The notes beneath the pieces are model-generated. The model had not been told where the DNA came from. It saw only the letters and a list, made by a program, of their open reading frames with translations, and searched no databases. The translations under genes and the position numbers were made by a program. A stretch of 24,905 nt of DNA from a virus: positions 1-24,905 of the IMG/VR virus record IMGVR_UViG_3300033273_000132. One strand, given 5' to 3'. Positions 14,044 through 22,006 of this stretch are shown piece by piece. Within the stretch, counting starts at the first letter, position 1. The number at the start of each line of letters is the position of its first letter.

Positions 14044-14678
14044 TGGCGATCACGACATATTCAGAGCTGAAAACTGCGGTGGCGAACAGCCTTGCCAGAA
14101 CAGACCTGACCGACAACATCCCTGACTTCATTGCACTAGCAGAGGCGCGTCTGTCTCGTGAGCTTGAAACGAGGGAGCAGGAGAAGCGGGCGACCGCGAC
14201 ACTGACGGCCAGCGACGAGTTCATCAGCCTGCCGACCGATCTGCGAGAGGTGCGCTCTGTAAAGCTGAACACTTCGCCGAACACGGTTCTGGAATATATG
14301 TCGCCGACCTCGCTTGATAATAACTATCCGAGCGCCGGTACTGGAAAGCCTGCTGCTTACAGCATTGTCGGCACTGAGATGAAGCTGCGTCCGGTGCCTG
14401 ACTCCGGCTACACGGCAGAGATCATTTATATCGGCAGCCTGTCGGCTCTGTCTGACAGTAACGCCACGAATACTATGCTGACCCGCCATCCCGACGCCTA
14501 CCTCACAGGCGCTCTCGTGGAGGCGTACCTGTACCTGATGGACGATCAGCGGGCGCAGCTCTACGACCAGAAGTTTACTCGGATCATCGAAGAAATCCGA
14601 AAGGATGAGCAGAGGGCGCATTACGGCACCGGTACTCTGCAAATCCAATCCATCTACACCAGGCAAGCCAATATCTAG
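14043..14678 (+). CDS. Head-tail adaptor, SU10 / P22 gp4-like
   Basis: The 211-aa protein begins AITTYSELKTAVANSLARTDLTDNIP and contains FIALAEARLSRELETREQE, a beta-like middle with EFISLPTDLREVRSV, and a C-terminal helix YLTGALVEAYLYLMDDQRAQLYDQKF. This order is that of the SU10-adaptor/P22 gp4-like ring proteins, which bind the portal after packaging and seat the tail. Length fits the family. The start overlaps the preceding stop. Function is inferred from family and position. Confidence 0.85.
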   Translation: MAITTYSELKTAVANSLARTDLTDNIPDFIALAEARLSRELETREQEKRATATLTASDEFISLPTDLREVRSVKLNTSPNTVLEYMSPTSLDNNYPSAGTGKPAAYSIVGTEMKLRPVPDSGYTAEIIYIGSLSALSDSNATNTMLTRHPDAYLTGALVEAYLYLMDDQRAQLYDQKFTRIIEEIRKDEQRAHYGTGTLQIQSIYTRQANI

Positions 14679-14687
14679 GAGTAAAGC

Positions 14688-15074
14688 ATGAGCGCGCTTT
14701 CTGATTACGCCGAAAACAAAGTGCTGGATGTGCTGGGCGCAAATGCGACCTTCACGGCACCTGCGGCGGTCTATCTCGGACTTTCAACCGGCTCTTTCGC
14801 AGACGACAACAGCGGCACAGAACTGACCGGCAACAACTATGCCCGCGTCTCTGTTTCATTCGGCGCGGCAGCCAGTGGCACTATGTCAAACGACGCAGCG
14901 ATTGAATTTGCGGCGGCCACCGGCGCATGGGGTTCGGTGTCCCATTGGGGGCTGTTCGATGCCAGCTCTGGCGGGAACCTTCTGGTTCATGGCAGCTTCA
15001 CGACCGCAAAAACGATTGCCTCTGGAGACGTTCTGAAAGTAGCAACCGGCGACCTTGATATCACTGCTGCTTAA
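14688..15074 (+). CDS. Small tail/fibre-associated structural protein (128 aa)
   Basis: TAGGAG precedes the ATG. The protein has a conserved phage pattern: LSDYAENKVLDVLGANATFTAPAA, VYLGLSTGSF, NYARVSVSF, NDAAIEFAAATGAWGSVSHWGLFDA, then a beta-rich C-terminus with GDVLKVATGDLDI. Similar proteins are annotated as tail fibre or minor tail proteins in many phages. It is probably a beta-sandwich virion component. The exact attachment point on the tail is not visible from sequence. Confidence 0.65.
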   Translation: MSALSDYAENKVLDVLGANATFTAPAAVYLGLSTGSFADDNSGTELTGNNYARVSVSFGAAASGTMSNDAAIEFAAATGAWGSVSHWGLFDASSGGNLLVHGSFTTAKTIASGDVLKVATGDLDITAA

Positions 15075-15084
15075 GGAGTGAGTC

Positions 15085-16053
15085 ATGGCTATCCTCAAGC
15101 CGAACCTCGATCAGCTCACAGGCTCGATCGACGCATTTGTCGGCTCGTTTGATAGCGACGCCGACCTTCTACGCGCTGACTTCACAAAGGAGCCGACGCT
15201 AGAAGAGCTGGATGGTCTTGTTGCCAATTTTGATGCGCTCGACAGTTTTGGCAATGTAGACAGCCTCACTTTTGACTTTTTCTCGGTATCGGCGTCCGTC
15301 ACTGGCGCGGTGTCGGTGCAGGCACAAATCCAGTTCAGCATCCTGTTCGATGCAAGTGCTTCAGTCGCTGTTACAGAAACGGCGACTGCGCAGCGGGTGC
15401 AGTTTGTTGACGCCTCTGCTTCGGTCGCTGTCACAGAGACTGGGACTGCGCAGCGGGTGCAGTTTGTTGATGCGTCGGCGTCGGCAAGCGTCACTGCAAC
15501 CAACGCTTTCGACAGAGTGCGTGGCGTTGACGCTTCTGCTTCTGTTGCCGCGACGAGCAGCAACGACTTCGCGAGGGTGCGCGGCGTTGATGCGGCAGTC
15601 ACTGGCGCAGTGTCAATCGCGGCGACTGCTGCTTTCATTGCACGCATGGAGGCTGCGGCTTCTGTCGCCGTAACGGCAGCCAACGACTTTGGCCGTGTTC
15701 GAGGCGTCGAGGCTTCGGCCTCAGCGGCTGTTACAGAGTCGGCAAGCTGCTTGGCGGTCATATCGGCCACCGCATCAGCAGACGCTGTCCTGACGGCTTC
15801 TGGAGCCACTGTAGCCGTGTTCTCGGCCCCTGCCACCGGCACGGTCGCAGTCACCGGAACCGCTGTTGGCAAAATACCTGGCGAGGACTGGTCTGATGTC
15901 ACCGCAGGCGGCGAAACATGGGCAGTGCAGGAGCCAGATGGCGAGGCTTGGACGGTGCAAGCCGAAGACGGCGAAACATGGACAGACATCACGGCTGGCT
16001 CAGAGGTTTGGGCAAACATGGCCGTCAGTGAAGGGACTTGGCTGAGGCAATGA
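15085..16053 (+). CDS. Tandem-repeat virion protein with a Trp ladder (322 aa)
   Basis: After a unique N-terminus (1-68; LDQLTGSIDAFVGSFDSD), residues 69 to about 262 are nine to ten tandem 20-residue units of the form DASASVAVTETxTAQRVQFV, beta-rich and almost free of lysine. The last 54 residues then change to a strict decapeptide pattern with Trp at 269, 279, 289, 299, 309 and 319. The ATG follows AAGGAG. It lies between adaptor/tail genes and the hub, so it is most likely a fibrous tail or decoration component. No named family is recognised. The repeats point to a beta-solenoid or similar extended fold. Confidence 0.75.
   Translation: MAILKPNLDQLTGSIDAFVGSFDSDADLLRADFTKEPTLEELDGLVANFDALDSFGNVDSLTFDFFSVSASVTGAVSVQAQIQFSILFDASASVAVTETATAQRVQFVDASASVAVTETGTAQRVQFVDASASASVTATNAFDRVRGVDASASVAATSSNDFARVRGVDAAVTGAVSIAATAAFIARMEAAASVAVTAANDFGRVRGVEASASAAVTESASCLAVISATASADAVLTASGATVAVFSAPATGTVAVTGTAVGKIPGEDWSDVTAGGETWAVQEPDGEAWTVQAEDGETWTDITAGSEVWANMAVSEGTWLRQ
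15289..15870 (+). repeat. 60-bp (20-aa) tandem repeats
   Basis: Nine to ten diverged units, each 20 codons, lie within the 322-aa protein. Two adjacent copies (residues 89-108 and 109-128) differ by a single amino acid and are near-identical at DNA level, for example in GCGCAGCGGGTGCAGTTTGT. Other copies replace QRVQFV by ARVRGV or GRVRGV. Confidence 0.85.
15889..16041 (+). repeat. Decapeptide tryptophan repeat
   Basis: Six Trp codons lie exactly 30 bases apart (first at 15889-15891, last at 16039-16041). Each unit resembles W-x(6)-G-E-T/A-W or close variants, such as EDGETW and AGGETW. Confidence 0.85.
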
Positions 16054-17510
16054 TACGTTTCGGAGAATGGTTGCCGGATCAACCGGACCTCAACAATCCA
16101 GGAGTGACCGTAGCGACTAATGTCGTGCCAGCGGCGGGTGGCTATCGCAGCTTTCCGAGCTTCGTCAGCTTCAGCAATGCGGCTGACAGCCGGATCAGAG
16201 GCATGTTTGCCGCGAAGGACTCTAGTGACACTGTGTCTTTGTTCGCAGGTGACGACGGCAAGCTCTACAAGTTCAATCAAGGCACATCCAACCTTGATGA
16301 TGTGTCGAAAGCCGGGACGCCTGCATATGATTTGGCTGGTGTCGAGCGTTGGCGGTTTGCGCAGTTCGGAACGAATGTGATCGCGGCTGGAGGTGTCGGT
16401 GAAGAGCTTCAGGTCTTCAATGTTGGGACGGACTCTGCTTTCTCCGATCTTGGCGGCAGCCCGCCGAAGGCAGATTATATCGCAGTCGTCCGCGACCAAG
16501 TGTGGACCGCAAATATTGATGAAGGCTCAGGCCGCGTTCCAAATAAGGTGCGCTGGTCTGGAATCAACGATGAGACGAGCTGGACTATTGGAACGGATCA
16601 AGCTGACAGCCAGATCATTCCTGACGCGGGTGCTATCACAGGCCTTGTCGGCGGTGAGCGCGCTGTCATCCTCATGGAGCGCGCGATTGCTGTCGCGTAT
16701 TACGTCGGCTCTCCGCTTATTTATGAGATCAACCGCGTCGAAACCCAGCGCGGCTGCCCCTTCCCCAACTCGGTGGCTAACGTGGGGGGAGATGTATTCT
16801 ATCTGGCGCGGGACGGCTTCTTTAGGTTCTCCGGCAACCAGTCGATCCCGATCGGTGCTGAAAAAGTAGACACGTTTTTCTTTAAGGACTTCAACGAAGC
16901 GCAGGTCGAGAAGATGTCTTGCGCGGTTGACCCTGAGACGCAAATCGTCGCTTGGTCCTATGTCTCCAACAGCGCGACAGACAACACGCCGGATAAAATT
17001 CTGGTCTATAACTATGCGATCAATCGCTGGAGCATTATCGAGCAACAGTGTGAGCTGTTGGCCCCGCTTTTCACTCCAGCCTACACGATGGACGACCTGG
17101 ACAATCTGGCGGCCAGCATCGATGACCTGCCAGCGCCGCTGGATTCTGCCTTGTATAAGGGCGGGCAGTATTTCTTCGGTGGGAGTAAAGACCAAAAGCT
17201 GCACGGCTTCACTGGAACCGTGCTGGCGGCGACTATTGAGACATCAGAGTATGCTCTGACGCCAAACCGGCACACTGTAGTGACGAGGACCGTCCCTTTC
17301 TTCAAAGACGGCTCCGTGACGATGCAGATCGGTTCTCGCGACCGGCAAGACGACACCACGACTTTCGACACGGCTTCGAGCCTTACCGATGAGGGCTTTT
17401 GCCAGCATCGGGTGCAGGGCCGCTTTCACCGCGCGCGTATGAACATCAGCGGCAACTGGACCTTCGCGCAGGGCGTAGACATTGAGGGGCGGACTCTTGG
17501 CAGACGCTAA
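16050..17510 (+). CDS. Tail hub / stabilisation protein, P22 gp10-like
   Basis: The ATG at 16050 overlaps the upstream stop (ATGA); an in-frame TTG at 16038 is less likely. The 486-aa protein begins MIRFGEWLPDQPDLNNPGV and continues with repeated beta blades (IRGMFAAKDSSDTVSLFAG, LQVFNVG, KVRWSGINDETSW, AVAYYVGSPLIYEI, GDVFYLARDGFFRFSG, NRWSII). This build is that of the large beta-propeller-like hub protein in short-tailed phages, corresponding to P22 gp10. It would extend the portal/adaptor and close the DNA channel. The family is assigned by overall pattern. Confidence 0.8.
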   Translation: MIRFGEWLPDQPDLNNPGVTVATNVVPAAGGYRSFPSFVSFSNAADSRIRGMFAAKDSSDTVSLFAGDDGKLYKFNQGTSNLDDVSKAGTPAYDLAGVERWRFAQFGTNVIAAGGVGEELQVFNVGTDSAFSDLGGSPPKADYIAVVRDQVWTANIDEGSGRVPNKVRWSGINDETSWTIGTDQADSQIIPDAGAITGLVGGERAVILMERAIAVAYYVGSPLIYEINRVETQRGCPFPNSVANVGGDVFYLARDGFFRFSGNQSIPIGAEKVDTFFFKDFNEAQVEKMSCAVDPETQIVAWSYVSNSATDNTPDKILVYNYAINRWSIIEQQCELLAPLFTPAYTMDDLDNLAASIDDLPAPLDSALYKGGQYFFGGSKDQKLHGFTGTVLAATIETSEYALTPNRHTVVTRTVPFFKDGSVTMQIGSRDRQDDTTTFDTASSLTDEGFCQHRVQGRFHRARMNISGNWTFAQGVDIEGRTLGRR

Positions 17511-17820
17511 CTTCCGCAGGCTGCCGACGGAGGCGACCAACCCGCGTGAGATCAGTCAGGTCGTCAACAACATTCTCGAAGGCAAGCTGAACAGCACCGG
17601 CTCGTTCACCTGCACTGCCAGCGCAACGACGACCGCTGTGACCGACTTCCGCGCTGGCTTGGACAGCGTGATCCTGCTCATGCCAACGACGGCAAACGCA
17701 GCGGCTGAGCTTGGGGCTGGCACGATCTATGTCAGCACCCGCGCGAAGCAGAGCTTTACTGTGACTCACGCTAACAACGCACAGACGGATCGGACATTTG
17801 CATATGTCATCATCGGCTGA
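17497..17820 (+). CDS. Small tail-associated protein (107 aa)
   Basis: The TTG at 17497, preceded by AGGGGCGG, gives MADANFRRLPTEATNPREISQVVNNILEGKLN; it overlaps the hub gene by 14 bases. The N-terminal PREISQVVNNILEGK is a motif I associate with short proteins following the hub gene in marine podoviruses. The remainder is beta-rich (SFTCTASATTTAV, SVILLMPTTA, FTVTHANN). A role as minor tail or fibre-attachment protein is possible. It has no catalytic motif. Confidence 0.7.
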   Translation: MADANFRRLPTEATNPREISQVVNNILEGKLNSTGSFTCTASATTTAVTDFRAGLDSVILLMPTTANAAAELGAGTIYVSTRAKQSFTVTHANNAQTDRTFAYVIIG

Positions 17821-18169
17821 CGAGTGGCGACGCTGCTCACGCTGGATTGAAGATGCGCTGGAATATGCGCACGGCTCACACACGCTTGATGATGTGTGGG
17901 ACGCAGTAGAGCGCGGCGACGCGCAGTTTTGGCCCGCACCCGACGCGGGTCTGGTTACTGAGATAATCGACTACCCACAGCGCCGCACCCTTCGCTTCTG
18001 GCTGGCGGGCGGCAACCTTGAAACGCTTAGAGAGCTGGAAACCCGCGTGATCGAATGGTCAAAGCAGTGGGGCTGCACAGCTTGTGAAATCATCGGCAGA
18101 CGCGGTTGGGTCCGCGCTTTAGACGGCTTTGAAGAGGCCGGAACTATAGGAGTCAAAGAGTATGGGTAA
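17804..18169 (+). CDS. GNAT-like phage protein (121 aa)
   Basis: ATG 17804 is preferred to TTG 17798. The sequence has an N-terminal helix (DEWRRCSRWIEDALEYA), beta strands (VTEIIDYPQRRTLRFWLAGG), a helix LETLRELETRVIEWSKQWGC, and a C-terminal ACEIIGRRGWVRALDGF. This resembles the small phage acetyltransferase-fold proteins found beside tail genes. The usual acetyl-CoA loop R/Q-x2-G-x-G/A is not clear, so an active enzyme is uncertain. It overlaps genes on both sides and is part of the same operon. Confidence 0.6.
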   Translation: MSSSADEWRRCSRWIEDALEYAHGSHTLDDVWDAVERGDAQFWPAPDAGLVTEIIDYPQRRTLRFWLAGGNLETLRELETRVIEWSKQWGCTACEIIGRRGWVRALDGFEEAGTIGVKEYG

Positions 18170-18899
18170 AGGTGGAGGCGGCGGCGCGCAGACTGTCAAC
18201 ACACAGGTGACACCGCCAGCATACGCGATGCCATTTCTGGAGTTTGGCCTGTCGCAAGCGAAAGAGCAGTTCAACTCGGCCATGCCAGGTTACTATCCAG
18301 GCTCGACGGTTGTCGGCTTTTCGCCTGACAGTGAGCTGGCTTTGCAGATGACGCGGAACCGCGCGCTTGATCCGATGAGCCTCACAGCTCAGACGCAAAA
18401 CGTGGTCAATCAAAACCTGATGGGGACGAACCCACTGGCGATGGCCGCGTTCAAGCCAGTCATCGACACGGTTCAGAGCCAGTTTGCAAAGGCTGGCCGA
18501 TATGGCTCAGGTGCCAACCAACAGGCTCTGGCATCTGCTCTGGCCCCCGCTGCGCTCCAAGCTCAACAAGCCGCGATCGCTCAGGCACCGCAAGTGCAGA
18601 ACATGGACCTGCAACAGCTTGCTGCTGTTGGCGCCGCAAGAGAGGGCCAAGCTCAGGCAGAGCTGCAAGACAATATCAACCGGTTCAATTTCCAGCAGAA
18701 CATCGATGCGCAGAAACTGCGAGACTACATGGCTCTCGTCGGCGGCGGCACCGTCGGAAGTAACAGCATCCAGCCGGTGTTCCGCAACCCTGCCGCATCT
18801 GCGCTCGGTGGCGCGCTCGGTGGTGCGCAGCTTGGCTCATCTCTTGGATTTAACCCGATGTATGGCGCTCTTGGTGGCGGCCTTCTCGGCTTGCTTTAG
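18162..18899 (+). CDS. Ejection-type internal virion protein 1 (245 aa)
   Basis: ATAGGAG lies upstream of ATG 18162, which overlaps the previous gene by 8 bases. The protein has a Gly-rich start (MGKGGGGG), a conserved-looking PPAYAMPFLEFGLSQAK, YYPGSTVVGFSPDSE, a helical Ala/Gln-rich middle (residues ~90-190) and a C-terminal glycine-zipper hydrophobic tail (SALGGALGGAQLGSSLG...GGGLLGLL). This is typical of the first injected protein in podovirus ejection clusters, the role of P22 gp7. The tail suits membrane insertion. Function is inferred from architecture and gene order. Confidence 0.75.
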   Translation: MGKGGGGGAQTVNTQVTPPAYAMPFLEFGLSQAKEQFNSAMPGYYPGSTVVGFSPDSELALQMTRNRALDPMSLTAQTQNVVNQNLMGTNPLAMAAFKPVIDTVQSQFAKAGRYGSGANQQALASALAPAALQAQQAAIAQAPQVQNMDLQQLAAVGAAREGQAQAELQDNINRFNFQQNIDAQKLRDYMALVGGGTVGSNSIQPVFRNPAASALGGALGGAQLGSSLGFNPMYGALGGGLLGLL

Positions 18900-18908
18900 G
18901 AGGGCGAC

Positions 18909-19985
18909 ATGGCGATTGGCGGCGGCAGAAACATCAGCGGCCTTCTCGGTTCCGACTTCAATGACCCACGCACTCAGGGCGTTCTCGGTCTGGCGACTGG
19001 CCTGCTGGCGGCTGGCGGCCCTTCGGTTGGCCGACCCATTTCGCTTGGCCAGGCGCTTGGCACCGGTCTGCAAGGCGGCATGGACGCGTTCCAGAAAGCA
19101 CAGCAGCGCGCTGATCTTCTGAACCGCTACCAAGACACGCTGGACTATCGCAGCCGTCAAGAGAAAAGGCAAAACCTGCTGGATGAGCGTCAGTTCAACC
19201 GGCAGAACCGCCTAGATGAGAGACAGCTCCGCTTGGACGAGGAAAACAGGATTCGCCAGCAGCGGCTTGACGACATCGCTGAAAGGCGTGGGCAATATCA
19301 GGTCGTCGGCGGGAACCTGTTTGACATGAGCGGCGACCAGCCCAAGCTGGTGGAACTGCCGTCAAAACTGTCGGAAGAGGCGTCGGCAGACGGTCGCCTG
19401 ATTTACACCACAAATGCTGACGGCACGGTTTCGGTGCGCAAGTCCAGCCTGTTTGACGAGCTGGAAAAGGCTGCCGCAGCGAACAAAGCGCCAAAGGCAC
19501 TCAGCACGAAAGCACAGTCGGCAGAAGATGAGGATTTCTACGCGATCGACACTTCGCAGGGCATCCTCACTGACATCGACCACTTCACCGACCTGATCGA
19601 CAACGACAAACTCGGCTTCGGGTTTGTTGAAGGCATCGGCGACAGCACTGCGCGCTTTTTGAACATTGCTGGCGAAGAAGCGATCAACTCTGCTCAGTTC
19701 GACACCTTCTTGGAAAAACTGCGAAACGACAGTCTGCGGCTGAATAAAGGTGTCCAGACGGAAGGTGACGCCAAGCGCGCGCTCAATGAACTCATTAAAA
19801 ACAAAAATGACACCAAAGTGATCCGCGCGCAGCTTCAGCGGTTGCGCGAGATCAATGAGCGCGCAGTGGAAATCAGAAAGCGCAACATCAACCGGCGCCG
19901 CAAGTCGCAGAACATCGATGCTTTTGACTTCTCCGACTACAGCACTCCCAACACTGGATCAAACGTAGGGTTCAAAATCAAATGA
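18909..19985 (+). CDS. Ejection-type internal virion protein 2 (358 aa)
   Basis: AGGAGGGCGAC precedes the ATG. The N-terminus (NISGLLGSDFNDPRTQGVLGLATGLLAAGG) is glycine-rich and hydrophobic, followed by a long charged coiled coil (about residues 70-140, with repeated LDERQ and NLLDERQFNRQNR) and a helical C-terminal half ending in basic RKRNINRRRKSQ. The make-up corresponds to the second ejection protein of short-tailed phages. Its gene is coupled to the next by ATGA at 19982. Function is inferred. Confidence 0.75.
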   Translation: MAIGGGRNISGLLGSDFNDPRTQGVLGLATGLLAAGGPSVGRPISLGQALGTGLQGGMDAFQKAQQRADLLNRYQDTLDYRSRQEKRQNLLDERQFNRQNRLDERQLRLDEENRIRQQRLDDIAERRGQYQVVGGNLFDMSGDQPKLVELPSKLSEEASADGRLIYTTNADGTVSVRKSSLFDELEKAAAANKAPKALSTKAQSAEDEDFYAIDTSQGILTDIDHFTDLIDNDKLGFGFVEGIGDSTARFLNIAGEEAINSAQFDTFLEKLRNDSLRLNKGVQTEGDAKRALNELIKNKNDTKVIRAQLQRLREINERAVEIRKRNINRRRKSQNIDAFDFSDYSTPNTGSNVGFKIK

Positions 19986-22006
19986 GCGTGACAGTAGAAA
20001 TCGAGGGCGTTGGCGAGGTCGAGTTTGACGATGACTTCAACGATCTGACGCGTGAGCAACAGCAACGCCTGATCAACCGCGTCGCAGCAGATCGCGCAGC
20101 GGTTGAGTCCAAAAACAAGAAAAAGACCGACAGCTATTTGACGAACCTATATCGCACCGCGCGTCAAGGCGTGATGCTGGGCTTTGGTGACGAGTTCGAG
20201 GCTGGTCTGCGGACAGGCTTTGGCCTGCTCGGTGACTATGACAAGACTGTCGAAGATGTGCGCCGCAACCTGAAGGCCTTCTCCGATGAGAACCCGATGA
20301 CGGCCCTCGCGGCTGAAATTGGTGGCGGGCTTCTGACTGGTGGCGTCGGCGGTGCGCGAGCTGCTGGCACTGCGGTAGGCCGCAAAATTTTGCAAAAGGC
20401 TGGAACGACAGGTCTGGCTGGTGCGACAGGCGCTGTAGAGGGTGCAATCGCAGGTGTCGGGTCTGGCGAGGATGCGGCTGGTCGCACTGTCGGAGGCCTC
20501 GTCGGTTTGGCTACAGGCGGTGTTCTTGGCACGGCTGCGCCCGCTGCCACCAGCGCGATTGGCAAAGGCGTTGACCGTGCTGCATATGCTCTCGGCCTCA
20601 AAGCTGACGACGCTGTAGCTACAGCGGCTGAGCGCAAAGCACTTCAGAAGCTTGAGGGCGCTGGGATGACGCCGGAATCTGTGCAGAAGGCGCTCGATGA
20701 TGAAGCGGCTAAGGGCATCACAGACACCATCATTCCTGATGTCGCTGGTGAGCCGACGCGCGGCCTTGCTCGTGCCGCTGCCATTTCTTCTGACGAAGGA
20801 CGCGAGATCGCGACGCAGACCCTTGACGAGCGCGCCGCTAGTCTTGGCGACAGGATTGCGGACGACGTTGGCGAGGTTTTGGCTGGCGGGAAAGGCGCTG
20901 CTGACGCTTTGGATGAGATTTCAGCCCGCCAGCGCGCTTCTGCTAAAACTGACTATGATCTGGCCTTCAATGTGGATGGCCGACCTGTCACTGTTGAGGT
21001 CACGAATGAGCTGCGTCGCTTGTTTGCGCTGCCAGCTTTCGACGAAGCAGTGGAGCAAGCGCGCAATCTGGCCAAGTTTGATGAGGTGGATTTGCCGTCG
21101 GCAGGCGATCTGATTGACGGCAAAAAGCTGGACAATCTGTCACTGCAAGAATTGCACTATATCAAGATGGGTCTTGATGAAGTTATGGGTCTGGGCAAGC
21201 GTGGCCAGGCCAAAACCTCAATCGGTCGCGGTGTAGAGGGCAGGCTCAAGCAAGTCCGCAGGGATTTTGTAGACATCCTCGACAACGCTTCTCCGCGCAT
21301 CAAAAACGACGCTGGCGAAGAGGTCAGCTCTTACATGGTCGCCCGCAACAAATTCGCAGGTGACGCACGGCTACAAGAGGCCATCGAAGATGGGCAGGCG
21401 TTCTTCCGCATGAAGCCTGACCAACTTCAGCGCCGTGTTGCGCAGATGTCTGATAGCGAAAAAGAGGCGTTTCGGATCGGCGTGGCGCAAGCTGTGCGCG
21501 ATTCCGTTGATAAAGTCAGCGACCTCGCTGATGCGGGCAAGCGCATTTTTGGCAATCCAGAAAAGCGCAAGCTGTTGCGCGCGGCTTTCCCTGACGACGA
21601 GAGCTTCAATGCTTTTGAGAAGCGCATGACCTCTCGCGCACAACAGGTCAAAACGCGCGGTCGTGTCGGCGTTAATCAAGGTTCGCGCACAAAGGTCGTT
21701 GACGAAGAAGTGTCTGATCTCGGCCAGGCGGCAAATGTTGGCGCACAGCTTCTGGGCGGGAACCCGCTTCCTGCTGTCGGGCTTGGAACGCGGCTATATC
21801 AGCGCGCGCGTATGCCTGAGCTTGTTGGCAGCCGTCTTTCTCGCGACCTGTTCAGCACAGACCCTGTTGCTCAAAGAGAGTTTCTGGAGCGGCTTGCTGC
21901 AAGGCGTGATCTTGACCAGGTGCGTCAGGCGAGGGTTGGCCGGTTGGCCGGAGGTTATGGTGGCGCCGCAGGCGTCTTTGGCGGACTTCTCACAGGGGAA
22001 AGATAA
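19982..22006 (+). CDS. Large ejection-type internal virion protein 3 (674 aa)
   Basis: The start overlaps the previous stop (ATGA). After an N-terminal VEIEGVGEVEFDDDFNDLT segment comes GVMLGFGDEFEAGLRTGFGLL, a motif common in podovirus ejection proteins, and a long glycine-zipper hydrophobic region (about residues 105-190; GGGLLTGGVGG, GLVGLATGGVLG). The rest is helical and charged with a final segment rich in Arg. The hydrophobic zipper could line a trans-envelope channel during DNA entry, as proposed for P22 gp16 and T7-type core proteins. No transglycosylase or peptidase motif was seen, unlike some relatives. Confidence 0.75.
   Translation: MSVTVEIEGVGEVEFDDDFNDLTREQQQRLINRVAADRAAVESKNKKKTDSYLTNLYRTARQGVMLGFGDEFEAGLRTGFGLLGDYDKTVEDVRRNLKAFSDENPMTALAAEIGGGLLTGGVGGARAAGTAVGRKILQKAGTTGLAGATGAVEGAIAGVGSGEDAAGRTVGGLVGLATGGVLGTAAPAATSAIGKGVDRAAYALGLKADDAVATAAERKALQKLEGAGMTPESVQKALDDEAAKGITDTIIPDVAGEPTRGLARAAAISSDEGREIATQTLDERAASLGDRIADDVGEVLAGGKGAADALDEISARQRASAKTDYDLAFNVDGRPVTVEVTNELRRLFALPAFDEAVEQARNLAKFDEVDLPSAGDLIDGKKLDNLSLQELHYIKMGLDEVMGLGKRGQAKTSIGRGVEGRLKQVRRDFVDILDNASPRIKNDAGEEVSSYMVARNKFAGDARLQEAIEDGQAFFRMKPDQLQRRVAQMSDSEKEAFRIGVAQAVRDSVDKVSDLADAGKRIFGNPEKRKLLRAAFPDDESFNAFEKRMTSRAQQVKTRGRVGVNQGSRTKVVDEEVSDLGQAANVGAQLLGGNPLPAVGLGTRLYQRARMPELVGSRLSRDLFSTDPVAQREFLERLAARRDLDQVRQARVGRLAGGYGGAAGVFGGLLTGER

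Noticed and set aside
15289-15870. CRISPR-like array
   Set aside because: The repeats are in frame, contiguous, diverged, and have no unique spacers; they are protein tandem repeats.
15111-16499. A 462-codon minus-strand frame across the repeat protein
   Set aside because: It is the complement of a repetitive Ala/Ser/Val gene lacking certain codons, and it runs into the hub gene; no motif or start signal supports it.
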